Below, piece by piece: positions 9,665 through 18,851 of a stretch of 64,000 nucleotides of DNA. The notes below the pieces were generated by a model. It worked only from the letters and a program-made list of their open reading frames with translations, was not told the origin of the DNA and did no database searches. The stretch covers positions 186,001 to 250,000 of the forward strand of contig CAYVUB010000001.1 in the NCBI GenBank assembly GCA_964454675.1. The letters run 5' to 3'. This DNA comes from CAYVUB01 sp964454675 (GTDB lineage: Bacteria > Bacteroidota > Bacteroidia > Flavobacteriales > Flavobacteriaceae). The translations under genes were made by a program, and so were the position numbers. Within the stretch, counting starts at the first letter, position 1; each line of letters opens with the position of its first letter.

Positions 9665-12600
9665 ATGATTCGCAAATCAAACATACTTTTAGCAGTTTTT
9701 TTTCTTCTGAATTTTTACATTCAGGCACAGCAATCGGCGGTTTACACCAACGAGATGGTTGATTACCAAAAAGCACTCGCATTATATAATAACAAGCAAT
9801 ACCGGGCAGCACAATCGTTGTTTGATGTTGTTAAAGACGCAACCGGTAATGAGCAGCTGCAATCAGACTGTACCTATTATTATGCCAATTGCGCTGTAAG
9901 GCTTAACCAGCAAAATGCCGACCAGTTGATTGAAGATTTTGTCGAAACCTATCCTACGAGTCCCAAACGCAATACCGCGTATATTGATGTAGCCGATTAT
10001 TATTTTGATAGCGGCAAGTATGCTTATGCCCGAAAATGGTATGAAAAAGTAGATGAAAACGGGATGTCCCGTGATGAGCGCGATAAGTTTTATTTCAATT
10101 ATGGTTACAGTTTATACACCACCAAAGACGAAAAAAACGCGCAAAAATACCTTAACAGAGTAACCGGTTCAAAACAATACGGTTCAGAAGCCAAATATTA
10201 CATTGGGTTTATGGCGTATGAAGGCGATGACTACAACACCGCAAACCAATATTTTGAGCAGGTAAGCGATAACGAAAAATATAAGGAAAAGCTGTCATAC
10301 TATCAAGCCGATTTGAATTTTAAGCTCGGAAATTTTGACAAAGCCATAACGCTTGCCAAAGAACAGCTTCCAAAAAGTGATGCCGGCGAACGTTCCGAAC
10401 TTTCAAAAATCATTGGCGAAAGTTATTTTAACTTACAGGAATATGACGAAGCACTTCCGTATTTAACCGAATATAAAGGCAAAAACGGCAAATGGAACAA
10501 TACCGATTACTACCAGTTAGGTTATGTGTATTACAAACAAAAGAATTATGAAAAAGCCATTTCAGAATTCAACAAAATTATTGACGGCAATAACAGTGTA
10601 GCACAAAATGCCTATTACCATTTGGGCGAAAGCTATATCAACCTTAACAAAAAGCAGGAAGCGTTGAATGCGTTTCGCAATGCCTCACAAATGGATTACG
10701 ATTTGAAAATTCAGGAAGATGCATGGCTCAATTATGCCAAGATAAGCTACGAAACAGGAAATCCGTACCAGTCGGTACCTCAGGTTTTAACGGGATATTT
10801 GAGTAAGTACCCAAAAACCGCTTACAAAGAAGAAGTTGAAGGTTTATTGATTGATTCGTACATCACTTCAAAAAATTACACCGAAGCCTTAAAACTTCTC
10901 GAAGGTAAATCGGGGTTTGAATATAAAGTTGCTTATCAAAAAGCGTCTTTCTACAGAGGTATTGAAGTATATAACGAAACTAATTATAAAGATGCCAAAG
11001 TGCTTTTTGAAACATCTGCAAAGGAAGCCAAAGATGCCTATTTTACGGCAAGAGCAACATTTTGGGCGGCAGAAACCAACTATAATTTGTCCAATTATAG
11101 CGAGGCACTTATCGGGTTTAAACAATTCCAACAACAATCGGCGGCAGCAACAACCCCCGAAATTGCAAACATCGATTACAATCTTGGTTATACCTATTTT
11201 AAGCAGAAAAATTACAGCAAAGCCACCGAACATTTCAATACATTCATCAGCAATAAAAAAGAAGACAAACTTCGGCTTAATGATGCCTATCTGCGCTTGG
11301 GCGATTGCTATTTTGTGTCAGGCGATTATCAAAAAGCGATTTCGGCGTATGACAAAGCCATTGCCGTTAACGAAATTGAAACAGATTATGCCGCATTTCA
11401 AAAAGCGATGAGTTACGGCTACATTGGGCAAAATGCTACAAAAATTCAGGAGTTGACGACTTTTATTGACCGTTATAAAACATCGGCTTTAAATGACGAT
11501 GCCATGTATGAGCTTGGTAACTCGTATGCCAAAGCCAATCAGACAGATAAGGCTATGGCAATGTACGACAAGCTCAACAGCACCCACAAAAACAGCGTGT
11601 TTTTGCCAAAATCCTTACTGCGTCAAGGCTTGTCGTATTATAACGATAATAAGCACGAACAGGCGCTATCAAAGTTTAAACAGGTTGCTGCCGAATATCC
11701 CGATTCTGAAGATGCCGTACAGGCAGTCGGTTCGGCACGATTAATTTATATCGATTTGGGTCGTGTTGATGAGTATGCCGCTTGGGTAAAAACGCTGGAT
11801 TATGTTGAGGTTACCAATGCCGAACTCGATAATACCATGTACCAGTCGGCAGAAAAACAATATCTGGATAATAAAACCGATAATGCCATTAAGCAGTTTA
11901 ACAGCTATTTGAGTCAGTTTCCAAACGGATTACATACCTTAAAAGCACATTTTTATGTAGCCGAATTGTATCATAAAAAAGACCTTCCCGAAAATGCACA
12001 ATCGCATTATGACTATGTGATTTCAAAACCAAAAGGCGAATATACAGAGCAATCCCTGATAAAATTATCCGAAATTTATCTGAATGCATCGCAATGGAAT
12101 AAAGCCATTCCGTTATTAAAACGATTGGAAACCGAAGCCGATTATCCGCAGAATGTCATCTATGCACAATCCAACCTGATGAATGCGTACTACCAGCTGG
12201 AAAATTATAACGATGCCGAATCCTATGCCGGGAAAGTTCTGGAAAAACCAAATTTGGAAACCAAAGTAAAAAGCGATGCGCAGATTATCATTGCACGCTC
12301 GGCAATAAAAACAGGCAATGACAGTAAAGCAAAATCGGCGTATGCTGTGGTTGAAAAAATTGCTACCGGTGCATTAGCCGCCGAAGCCTTGTATTACAAT
12401 GCGTTTTTCAAAAATAAGGAAGGTAATTACGAAGCGTCAAATACGGTCATCCGGAAACTCGCAAAAGATTATTCGAGCTACAAATATTACAGTGCCAAAG
12501 GTCTTGTCGTGATGGCAAAGAATTTTTACGCGCTTAAAGATGCGTTTCAGGCAACCTACATTCTGGAAAGTATCATCAGTAATTTTCCCGAATTTGGCGA

Positions 12601-12682
12601 TGTTGTCACCGAAGCACAAACCGAATTGACAAAAATCAAAACTGAAGAAGCAAAAACCAATTCATCAGTAACCACAGATTAA
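9665..12682 (+). CDS. Large tetratricopeptide-repeat protein, exported
   Basis: About 1005 residues. The ATG start at 9665 (MIRKSNILLAVFFLLNFYIQAQQ) gives a clean signal peptide; a TTG three codons upstream is less likely. The rest is a string of TPR/Sel1-like helical pairs (for example YYQLGYVYYKQKNYEKAISEF, AYLRLGDCYFVSGDYQKAIS). This suggests a periplasmic protein scaffold. The next gene is an outer-membrane barrel 97 bp downstream on the same strand, so the pair may act together. In Flavobacteriaceae such TPR proteins often sit beside ftsE-like genes; the function is not established. Confidence 0.85.
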   Translation: MIRKSNILLAVFFLLNFYIQAQQSAVYTNEMVDYQKALALYNNKQYRAAQSLFDVVKDATGNEQLQSDCTYYYANCAVRLNQQNADQLIEDFVETYPTSPKRNTAYIDVADYYFDSGKYAYARKWYEKVDENGMSRDERDKFYFNYGYSLYTTKDEKNAQKYLNRVTGSKQYGSEAKYYIGFMAYEGDDYNTANQYFEQVSDNEKYKEKLSYYQADLNFKLGNFDKAITLAKEQLPKSDAGERSELSKIIGESYFNLQEYDEALPYLTEYKGKNGKWNNTDYYQLGYVYYKQKNYEKAISEFNKIIDGNNSVAQNAYYHLGESYINLNKKQEALNAFRNASQMDYDLKIQEDAWLNYAKISYETGNPYQSVPQVLTGYLSKYPKTAYKEEVEGLLIDSYITSKNYTEALKLLEGKSGFEYKVAYQKASFYRGIEVYNETNYKDAKVLFETSAKEAKDAYFTARATFWAAETNYNLSNYSEALIGFKQFQQQSAAATTPEIANIDYNLGYTYFKQKNYSKATEHFNTFISNKKEDKLRLNDAYLRLGDCYFVSGDYQKAISAYDKAIAVNEIETDYAAFQKAMSYGYIGQNATKIQELTTFIDRYKTSALNDDAMYELGNSYAKANQTDKAMAMYDKLNSTHKNSVFLPKSLLRQGLSYYNDNKHEQALSKFKQVAAEYPDSEDAVQAVGSARLIYIDLGRVDEYAAWVKTLDYVEVTNAELDNTMYQSAEKQYLDNKTDNAIKQFNSYLSQFPNGLHTLKAHFYVAELYHKKDLPENAQSHYDYVISKPKGEYTEQSLIKLSEIYLNASQWNKAIPLLKRLETEADYPQNVIYAQSNLMNAYYQLENYNDAESYAGKVLEKPNLETKVKSDAQIIIARSAIKTGNDSKAKSAYAVVEKIATGALAAEALYYNAFFKNKEGNYEASNTVIRKLAKDYSSYKYYSAKGLVVMAKNFYALKDAFQATYILESIISNFPEFGDVVTEAQTELTKIKTEEAKTNSSVTTD

Positions 12683-12697
12683 AAATTCCTGCCGAGT

Positions 12698-12724
12698 TTG
12701 TCATATCGAGCGCAGTCGAGATAT
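12698..12724 (+). repeat. REP-like hairpin, solo copy
   Basis: TTGTCA followed by the hairpin 12703-12724: stem ATATC/GATAT around loop GAGCGCAGTCGA. Same family as the elements at 39455-39476, 39881-39902, 14602-14678 and 47258-47318. It lies just after the TPR gene stop and could also affect transcript ends. Confidence 0.8.
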
Positions 12725-12779
12725 ATGTAATTACAAGATTGGAATTTAAAATTTTAAAAATTGGAATTTAAAAAATAAT

Positions 12780-14507
12780 ATGCAAAAACATTTTAAATAT
12801 AGCCTCATCATCACAGTTCTGACAAGCACATTTGCTTTTGCTCAGCAACGCACAAAAGATACGCTCGATACCGAAGTTGTAACCATAGTAAAACCCTACA
12901 CGCCAACAGTTTCTGATGCGTTTAAAGTAAAAGAAATACCAAACCTTAACGACTCTGTAACATCGGCAAAAAAAGACGTGAAATACAATATTTTTTCCAT
13001 TCCGGTAGCATCTGTTTTTACGCCTGCAAAAGGAAAAGCAGCCGGTGTTAACAAAGCAAAACCGGTAAAGCTGTATGACAATTATGCATCATTGGGCGTT
13101 GGTTCTTATACGACCATTCTGGGCGAAGTGTATCTTAACCACGAGATAAGCCGAGGTGAAACCGTTGGCGGTTATCTGAGCCATCATTCATCCGGCGGTG
13201 GTATCAACGGTTTGCTGCTTGATGACGATTTTTTAAACACAAAGCTCAACATTAATTACAACCAAAAATTACGTGATTTTTCATGGACTGTTGATGGCGG
13301 ATTTTTATATCAAACCTATAATTGGTATGGTTTGCCACAGCCGTTTTTTGACGAGACAACCGCTTCTGCACTTGATGTAAGACATTCGTTTTTCGGGGCA
13401 AATGTTGGAGGAAAAATAACATTTGATGACGGCATTTTCAAAAAAGGAACTGTGCGTTTCAGACACTTTGGCGATAACCGGGGTTCGGGTGAAAACCGCT
13501 TTACAGTAAAAGCCGTTGCCGATGTACCTATTCAAGATGAGGTCATTTCAACAGAAGTTGAGATTGATTATCTCGGCGGAAGTTTTGACCGGAATTTTTA
13601 TACCGGCAGCGAACTCAAATACGGTAATTTTAATATTGGCATTGCACCAAGCTATCAATTGACCCAAGATGATTTAACGGTAAATTTAGGCGCAAAATTA
13701 GTGTACTTAAATGATATTGAAGCCGGCGGAAACAAACTTTACATTTACCCGAATATTACGGCAACCTACCGTTTGGTGGACGAATTGATGATTGCTTTTG
13801 GAGGTATCCAAGGCGGATTGATTCAAAATTCGTATGAAGATTTTGCTCAGGAAAATCCCTTTGTATCGCCTACCTTATTCATCATCCCTACAGACCGTCA
13901 GTACGATGCGTATGTAGGTGTAAGAGGAAAGCTCACCAATAATTTGAGTTATAGCGTTAACGGGCGTTATATGGCAGAAAGAGCAAAAGCCTTGTTTATG
14001 GCAAACAGTGTTTTGGGTGGTGCAACCGAAGATTACCAATACGGAAATTCGTTTGGTATTGTGTATGACAACGTTAAAACCATTGCATTTGCAGGCGAAT
14101 TAAGCTTAGACATTAACCGTAATTTTAAATTAGGCGCAAAAGCAGAGTATTTCTCATATAACACCGGTACGCAAGCCGAAGCATGGAATCTACCCGATAT
14201 AAAAGGCTCATTGTTTATGGATTATCAAATTGACGAACAATGGTTTGCCGGTGCAAATTTGTTTTTTACCGGCGAGCGTAAAGACCGTTTTTATGAAGAA
14301 GGCACGTTGCTGCCGGTATCGCCCGTTACCGTAACGCTCGATAGTTTTTTTGATGTCAATGCACATGTAGGGTATAAAATCAACACGCAGTTCAGTGTGT
14401 TTGCAAAGGTCAACAATTTGTTCAATCAGGATTATCAACGCTGGTCAAACTTTCCTGTTCAGGGCATTCAGTTTCTGGCAGGCGCAACCTATCAGTTCGA
14501 CTTCTAA
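12780..14507 (+). CDS. Outer-membrane beta-barrel protein (TonB-receptor-like)
   Basis: 575 residues with a signal peptide (cut near FAFAQQ). After a short periplasmic stretch (TEVVTIVKPYTPTVSD) the protein is a series of amphipathic strands ending in AGATYQFDF, with the terminal Phe expected for BAM-inserted barrels. The C-terminal part (FFDVNAHVGYKINTQFSVFA, VNNLFNQDYQRW) is like the end of TonB-dependent receptors, but no plug domain is present and the protein is shorter than a full receptor. It follows the giant TPR protein and probably works with it. Confidence 0.82.
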   Translation: MQKHFKYSLIITVLTSTFAFAQQRTKDTLDTEVVTIVKPYTPTVSDAFKVKEIPNLNDSVTSAKKDVKYNIFSIPVASVFTPAKGKAAGVNKAKPVKLYDNYASLGVGSYTTILGEVYLNHEISRGETVGGYLSHHSSGGGINGLLLDDDFLNTKLNINYNQKLRDFSWTVDGGFLYQTYNWYGLPQPFFDETTASALDVRHSFFGANVGGKITFDDGIFKKGTVRFRHFGDNRGSGENRFTVKAVADVPIQDEVISTEVEIDYLGGSFDRNFYTGSELKYGNFNIGIAPSYQLTQDDLTVNLGAKLVYLNDIEAGGNKLYIYPNITATYRLVDELMIAFGGIQGGLIQNSYEDFAQENPFVSPTLFIIPTDRQYDAYVGVRGKLTNNLSYSVNGRYMAERAKALFMANSVLGGATEDYQYGNSFGIVYDNVKTIAFAGELSLDINRNFKLGAKAEYFSYNTGTQAEAWNLPDIKGSLFMDYQIDEQWFAGANLFFTGERKDRFYEEGTLLPVSPVTVTLDSFFDVNAHVGYKINTQFSVFAKVNNLFNQDYQRWSNFPVQGIQFLAGATYQFDF

Positions 14508-14508
14508 A

Positions 14509-14528
14509 ATCCCTGCGAAGGCAGGGAT
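14509..14528. repeat. GAAG-loop palindrome, copy 1
   Basis: Perfect 8-bp arms ATCCCTGC / GCAGGGAT around the loop GAAG, followed by CTCGTCCAA and AGTTCAA. The copy at 14709-14728 has the same loop and downstream flank but different, still fully paired arms. Confidence 0.85.
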
Positions 14529-14601
14529 CTCGTCCAATACAGTTCAAAAACGTTTCAGTTTTTGGCGAATGTATTTTTAGGTTTGATTTTTAAAAGGCTT
14601 T

Positions 14602-14678
14602 TTGTCATTCCGGGCTTATCGGGGAATCTGTCAAGCAATAGATTTCTCGGCTTCACTGCGTTTCGCTCGAAATGACAG
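14602..14678. repeat. REPIN-like inverted pair
   Basis: The left half starts TTGTCA with stem ATTCC/GGAAT (14607-14611, 14623-14627). The right half, in opposite orientation, has stem ATTTC/GAAAT (14642-14646, 14669-14673) and ends TGACAG. The two halves therefore form an inverted REP doublet. Confidence 0.8.
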
Positions 14679-14708
14679 CGATGTCATCCGACCCAAATGC
14701 AGCCTGTC

Positions 14709-14728
14709 ATTTCCGCGAAGGCGGAAAT
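14709..14728. repeat. GAAG-loop palindrome, copy 2
   Basis: Perfect 8-bp arms ATTTCCGC / GCGGAAAT around GAAG, preceded by TGTC and followed by CTCGTCCAA. Compared with copy 1 the differing stem positions change on both arms, so pairing is kept. Confidence 0.85.
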
Positions 14729-14833
14729 CTCGTCCAAATTTAGTTCAAGTCATCTCAATAAAATATAAACCAAAAGCGTTCTTCCAAAGTGTCGAACGCT
14801 TTTCTTATTTTTACGGTATCAATTCCAAAACCA

Positions 14834-16450
14834 ATGAAAAAACTCCTATTTATCTTCACTTTTGCATTAATCATTTCCTGCCAAAACGAAAAACAAGACG
14901 TCGATACGATTGTCATCAACGCCAATGTCTATACCGTAAACGACGCTTTCAATAAAGCAGAAGCGTTTGCTATAAAAGATGGAAAATTCGTAGAAGTCGG
15001 TACCAATAAAACCATCCGGGAAAAATACAGTTCAGAAACCGTCATCGATGCCAAAGGACAAACCATTGTTCCCGGATTTATTGATGCGCACTGCCATTTT
15101 CTTGGCTTAGGGTTCAATCAGCAATCCGTCGATTTAACCGAAACCAAAAGTTTTGACGAAGTCGTACAGCGTGTGATTGAATTTCAAAATGCACACAATC
15201 AGGATTATATCACAGGGCGTGGTTGGGATCAAAACGATTGGGACACCAAAGCGTTTCCAAACAAAGCGATGCTGGATATGTTGTTCCCGGATACGCCAAT
15301 TGCCTTGACACGCATTGACGGTCACGCTATCCTTTGCAATCAAGCAGCATTGAATTTAGGAAATGTCACGGTTGACAGTAAAATTGAAGGTGGCGAAGTG
15401 GTTGTTGAAAATGGCGAATTGACAGGTGTTTTAATTGATAATGCTGAAAATTTGGTGATGAACTATTGGCCAAAACCATCACGTCAAGATATGGCAAACG
15501 CTTTATTAGAAGCCCAGAAAATCTGTTTTGAATACGGTTTGACTACGGTTGATGATGCAGGCTTGAATCGTGATGCTATTGAAGTAATTGACAGTTTGCA
15601 CCAAACGGGCGACTTGAAAATGCGTATTTATGCGATGATTTCGGCATCAAAAGAAAATGAAGATTATTTTTTGAATAAAGGCATTATCAAAACCGACCGG
15701 CTCAATGTAAGCTCGTTTAAGTTTTATGCCGATGGCGCTTTGGGTTCACGAGGTGCGATGTTGCGTGCACCATATACTGATCAACATAATCATTTTGGGT
15801 TGATGGTGACCAATTTGACCGGTTTTGAAGCATCTGCTAAACGCATCGCCAATTCAGAATTTCAGATGAACACACATTGTATTGGCGATTCGTCCAATCA
15901 CGCTGTTTTGAATATTTATGATAAAGTATTGACAAATAAAAAAGACAGACGTTGGCGAATTGAACACGCACAAGTCGTATCGTCAGAAGATTTTAAATTG
16001 TACAAAAACGTAATCCCATCGGTGCAGCCTACACACGCCACCAGCGATATGTACTGGGCGCAGGATCGTTTGGGAACTGAGCGCATCAAAAATGCGTATG
16101 CCTACAGGCAACTTTTGGAGGTCAACGGTAAAATTGCGTTAGGTACAGATTTCCCTGTTGAGCAGGTAAGTCCGTTTTTAACGTTTTATGCGGCTGTGGC
16201 TCGACAAGATTTACAGCAATTTCCAGAAGGTGGATTTCAACCGGAAAACGCTTTGAGCAGAGAAGAAACCCTAAAAGGTATGACCATTTGGGCAGCCTAT
16301 TCTAATTTTGAAGATAACGAAAAAGGCAGTATTGAAGCAGGCAAATTTGCAGATTTCATCATCTTAGATAAAAATATTATGGAAGTAGATATTAAAGAAA
16401 TTCCAAACATTAAAGTATTGCAAACCTTTGTAAACGGGGAAAAGATGTGA
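14834..16450 (+). CDS. Amidohydrolase, YtcJ-like lipoprotein
   Basis: 538 residues from MKKLLFIFTFALIISCQNEK, a lipoprotein signal with lipobox LIISC; an upstream in-frame Met lacks a signal. Metal-dependent amidohydrolase motifs include GFIDAHCHFLG near residue 75, IDGHAILCNQ, FYADGALGSRGA, and ALGTDFPVEQ late in the protein. The length and these motifs match the YtcJ/amidohydrolase_3 group, zinc enzymes that cleave amide-type bonds in varied small molecules. The substrate is not predictable. It is the last ordinary chromosomal gene before the accessory island. Confidence 0.88.
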   Translation: MKKLLFIFTFALIISCQNEKQDVDTIVINANVYTVNDAFNKAEAFAIKDGKFVEVGTNKTIREKYSSETVIDAKGQTIVPGFIDAHCHFLGLGFNQQSVDLTETKSFDEVVQRVIEFQNAHNQDYITGRGWDQNDWDTKAFPNKAMLDMLFPDTPIALTRIDGHAILCNQAALNLGNVTVDSKIEGGEVVVENGELTGVLIDNAENLVMNYWPKPSRQDMANALLEAQKICFEYGLTTVDDAGLNRDAIEVIDSLHQTGDLKMRIYAMISASKENEDYFLNKGIIKTDRLNVSSFKFYADGALGSRGAMLRAPYTDQHNHFGLMVTNLTGFEASAKRIANSEFQMNTHCIGDSSNHAVLNIYDKVLTNKKDRRWRIEHAQVVSSEDFKLYKNVIPSVQPTHATSDMYWAQDRLGTERIKNAYAYRQLLEVNGKIALGTDFPVEQVSPFLTFYAAVARQDLQQFPEGGFQPENALSREETLKGMTIWAAYSNFEDNEKGSIEAGKFADFIILDKNIMEVDIKEIPNIKVLQTFVNGEKM

Positions 16451-16544
16451 AGCGGGATTTTTATCTGAAAAATTTCAAATACAACATAAGCAATTTGCTA
16501 AAACTTGTGAAAATTAACCAGTTTTGTTAAATTCAAGAACACAC

Positions 16545-16582
16545 ACAGACCAAACTTTGTTATTTTATAAAGTTTGGTCTGT
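16545..16582. repeat. Perfect 14-bp inverted repeat
   Basis: Arms ACAGACCAAACTTT (16545-16558) and AAAGTTTGGTCTGT (16569-16582) with a 10-base AT-rich loop. No T tract follows on either strand, so it is not a standard terminator; it may be an end of a mobile element or a protein-binding site. Confidence 0.7.
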
Positions 16583-16909
16583 AAAAATCAACAGAGTTCT
16601 TACAAAGGAATACAAAAAGTAAATGTAATAAATTGGTTGTTAAAAGAATAATATATAGCATTTTTGCGCGGTATAATCAACAATCCGTTTGCTGAAAAAT
16701 ACCGGTACAAGCTAAAGTGACAAACAACAGGTACTTTTTAAAACAGAAAAACAAATTGATAACATAAAATATTATATTTTTATAACCTGACGTAAAATAG
16801 TGTAAATGAAATAAACATAAATTAAAGACATATAAAATATAGCGTTTCGCTTTAAAATTTCCCGTCCTTGAAAGGTCGAAAATTTCAAATAACAAGGGAG
16901 AGTAAGAGT

Positions 16910-16944
16910 GGAAACGCCTACGGTGTGCGTGGGCGTTCCTTTTT
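16910..16944 (+). terminator. GC-rich hairpin with T tail
   Basis: GGAAACGCCTAC (16910-16921) pairs with GTGGGCGTTCC (16929-16939), with one bulged A and one G-T pair, loop GGTGTGC, followed by TTTTT. A canonical intrinsic terminator shape with no upstream ORF nearby, implying a short untranslated transcript ends here. Confidence 0.6.
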
Positions 16945-17067
16945 ACTTTGTGTTACAGCCTTTGGTCGGGCTACTGGTACAAGTAATGGGAATTAGCTCA
17001 CGTGTTTTTTTGTGCTTTGCGGAAAACCGTAAGTAACATAGAAAATACATATTTAAATTGCAGACTA

Positions 17068-17631
17068 ATGAAAATTAATAATGAAATACCAAACATTTTA
17101 ACTCTTTCCGACAAACAAAGGCGACTTGGTAGATTTTTCAAATTCCATTTTACTAAAGTTGGAAAATGGATTACAATCCTCTTTAAACGAAGAAAAAAAC
17201 TTGAAAAATTATCACTTGAATATTATAAAAGTTGGCGTTTTGACAATGCATACTTAGTGATTGATTTTAAATTCAAAAGTGCGGTTTGGTTTAGTATTGG
17301 AAACATCAAAGGGACTGATTTTACAAAACCCATTATTTTGAATTTGCAAAACATAAAGAGCGATACCCTGAACTTAGAAGTATTTGGTTTCTTTCAAAGG
17401 CAGGTCTATAAAATCAACCTAAACAGAGAAGCCAAAATCAATACGCAAACGTTCAAAACCAAAATTGACAACATCAATACTGTTGAATTAGTCGAGCAAA
17501 AAACAAAGACAACAATACCCATAATAGCATTACAAATTGATAAACCGATTTTAAGTTTTGAGAAAATTTCAATCACACATAAAAATGTAAATTTCAATTA
17601 TAAACCTTTTAAAATTCAAGATTATATATGA
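17068..17631 (+). CDS. Hypothetical protein, first gene of DUF4407 operon
   Basis: 187 residues from MKINNEIPNILTLSDKQRR; the open frame extends 22 codons further up but this ATG is the more natural start. No signal peptide or membrane helix is evident. The N-terminal third is very basic (FKFHFTKVGKWITILFKRRK) and the rest is rich in beta-type alternation (YLVIDFKFKSAVWFSIGNI). It ends in an ATGA overlap with the DUF4407 gene. I do not recognise the family. Confidence 0.7.
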   Translation: MKINNEIPNILTLSDKQRRLGRFFKFHFTKVGKWITILFKRRKKLEKLSLEYYKSWRFDNAYLVIDFKFKSAVWFSIGNIKGTDFTKPIILNLQNIKSDTLNLEVFGFFQRQVYKINLNREAKINTQTFKTKIDNINTVELVEQKTKTTIPIIALQIDKPILSFEKISITHKNVNFNYKPFKIQDYI

Positions 17632-18851
17632 AACAAAGAGATTACTATACAACACCCAAAGCAGGTGCAGTAATGCGTTTCCTTTGGAAAGCCGCAGGTG
17701 GAGACCGCTATATTTTAGAGCGGGCAACATACAGCGACCAAATAAAATATATGTGCTTGGGCGGAATTGTCTTTGCCACAGGAGCAATGGCAGGACTTGC
17801 AGGAGGTTATGCCTTTTACACTATTTTTTCGCCCAAAGGTTCTGCACTTGAAGATAGTATTCATTATCCAACGGTTGCTATATCATTTCTCTTTGGGATA
17901 ATTTGGGGATTGATGATTTTCAATATTGACCGTTTTATTGTTACAAGTACAGGCAAAGGAGACGGAACAGAAAAAATAACTTGGGACGAATTAAAAAGTG
18001 CGATTCCTCGTATTATAATGGGAGCAATCATAGCGATAACTATTTCCAAACCTATTGAAATTAGAATGTTTCAAACAGAAATAAACATTAAGTTAAAGGA
18101 AAAACAGATTGAACAACAAACGGCATATATTGAAAAAACAAAGAAGAACTTCCAAATTGAACTTGACCGAAATTCAAAAGATTTAGCGAAGTATGAACAG
18201 GAAATTCAAGATAAAATAGCACGACATAAATTTCTTGAATCGCAGTATATTGAAGAAGCTCGAATTATTACAGTTGGACCAAGAGCTTTAGCTCTAAAAG
18301 CACAAATGGATAAAGTTGATGAAGAAATTCGACACGATAAACAAAATGCGGAATATTTGAAATTGATTAAAGATAAAGATGATATTGAAATACGATTGGA
18401 TAACGCTTTAAAAGAAAGTCAAAAAACAGCAGATGGCTTAGACGGCTTACTCGAACGGATAAAATTGGCTCACGAAGTCGCAGGATTTTGGATTACACTT
18501 TTCATTACACTTCTTTTTCTCGCCATAGAACTTACGCCTATTTTCTTTAAGCTAATGCTAAATAAAACACCTTATGATTATTTGGCGGAAAACAGAGATG
18601 ATTTAATTCGGGCAGAAAACGGTATTGAAGTCCGCTATGATTTTTACGAAGGTAAAAATGGTGTAGAACGGCATTTGGTAATTAATCACGAAGCTGAGAA
18701 AGTGATTTTTGAAAAAATGAAAGTTACAGAAATTCAAAAAGAATTAACAGAATACGCTATTGCCAAATATAAAGAAAAGGAAAAAGAGAAGATTGATGCC
18801 AATTTAGATGAATACATCAAAAAGATAAATCCTGATGAGTTCGCTTCTTAA
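17628..18851 (+). CDS. DUF4407 domain membrane protein
   Basis: 407 residues. Membrane segments near 43-66, 82-105 and 125-147 are followed by a long charged coiled coil (about 150-275) and a fourth membrane segment (VAGFWITLFITLLFLAIELTPIFFKLM, about 280-307). The motifs FGIIWGLMIFNIDRFIV, ISKPIEIRMF and ELTPIFFKLM fit DUF4407, a family of unknown function widespread in Bacteroidota and Actinobacteria. Starts with an ATGA overlap and overlaps the next gene by 17 bp, so it is part of a tight operon. Confidence 0.85.
   Translation: MKQRDYYTTPKAGAVMRFLWKAAGGDRYILERATYSDQIKYMCLGGIVFATGAMAGLAGGYAFYTIFSPKGSALEDSIHYPTVAISFLFGIIWGLMIFNIDRFIVTSTGKGDGTEKITWDELKSAIPRIIMGAIIAITISKPIEIRMFQTEINIKLKEKQIEQQTAYIEKTKKNFQIELDRNSKDLAKYEQEIQDKIARHKFLESQYIEEARIITVGPRALALKAQMDKVDEEIRHDKQNAEYLKLIKDKDDIEIRLDNALKESQKTADGLDGLLERIKLAHEVAGFWITLFITLLFLAIELTPIFFKLMLNKTPYDYLAENRDDLIRAENGIEVRYDFYEGKNGVERHLVINHEAEKVIFEKMKVTEIQKELTEYAIAKYKEKEKEKIDANLDEYIKKINPDEFAS

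Larger units (their letters stand above)
14508..14833. other. Intergenic region filled with palindromic repeats
   Basis: This 326-bp gap is largely repeats: a GAAG-loop palindrome at 14509, a REPIN-like inverted pair at 14602-14678 and a second GAAG-loop palindrome at 14709. The remaining ~100 bp before the amidohydrolase must contain its promoter. No conserved ORF was found; two frames are open only because of the repeats. Confidence 0.7.
16451..17067. other. Long AT-rich intergenic region at island edge
   Basis: 617 bp without a credible protein gene. It holds a perfect 14-bp inverted repeat at 16545, a second GC-rich hairpin with a T tail at 16910, and a GC-richer strip at about 16855-17040 unlike its AT-rich flanks. 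The strip ahead of the hairpin could be a small RNA or the remnant of an insertion; nothing in it was recognised. Confidence 0.5.

Noticed and set aside
10889..12619. Several open frames on both strands within the TPR gene
   Set aside because: They lie inside a clear TPR coding sequence and have no family features; shadows of its codon usage.
14395..14955. Plus-strand frames overlapping the barrel gene end and the repeats
   Set aside because: They read through palindromic repeats, contain no family motif, and overlap the better amidohydrolase start.
16545..16582. Inverted repeat as terminator of the amidohydrolase gene
   Set aside because: The stem is perfect but no T tract follows on either strand, and it lies about 95 bp past the stop.
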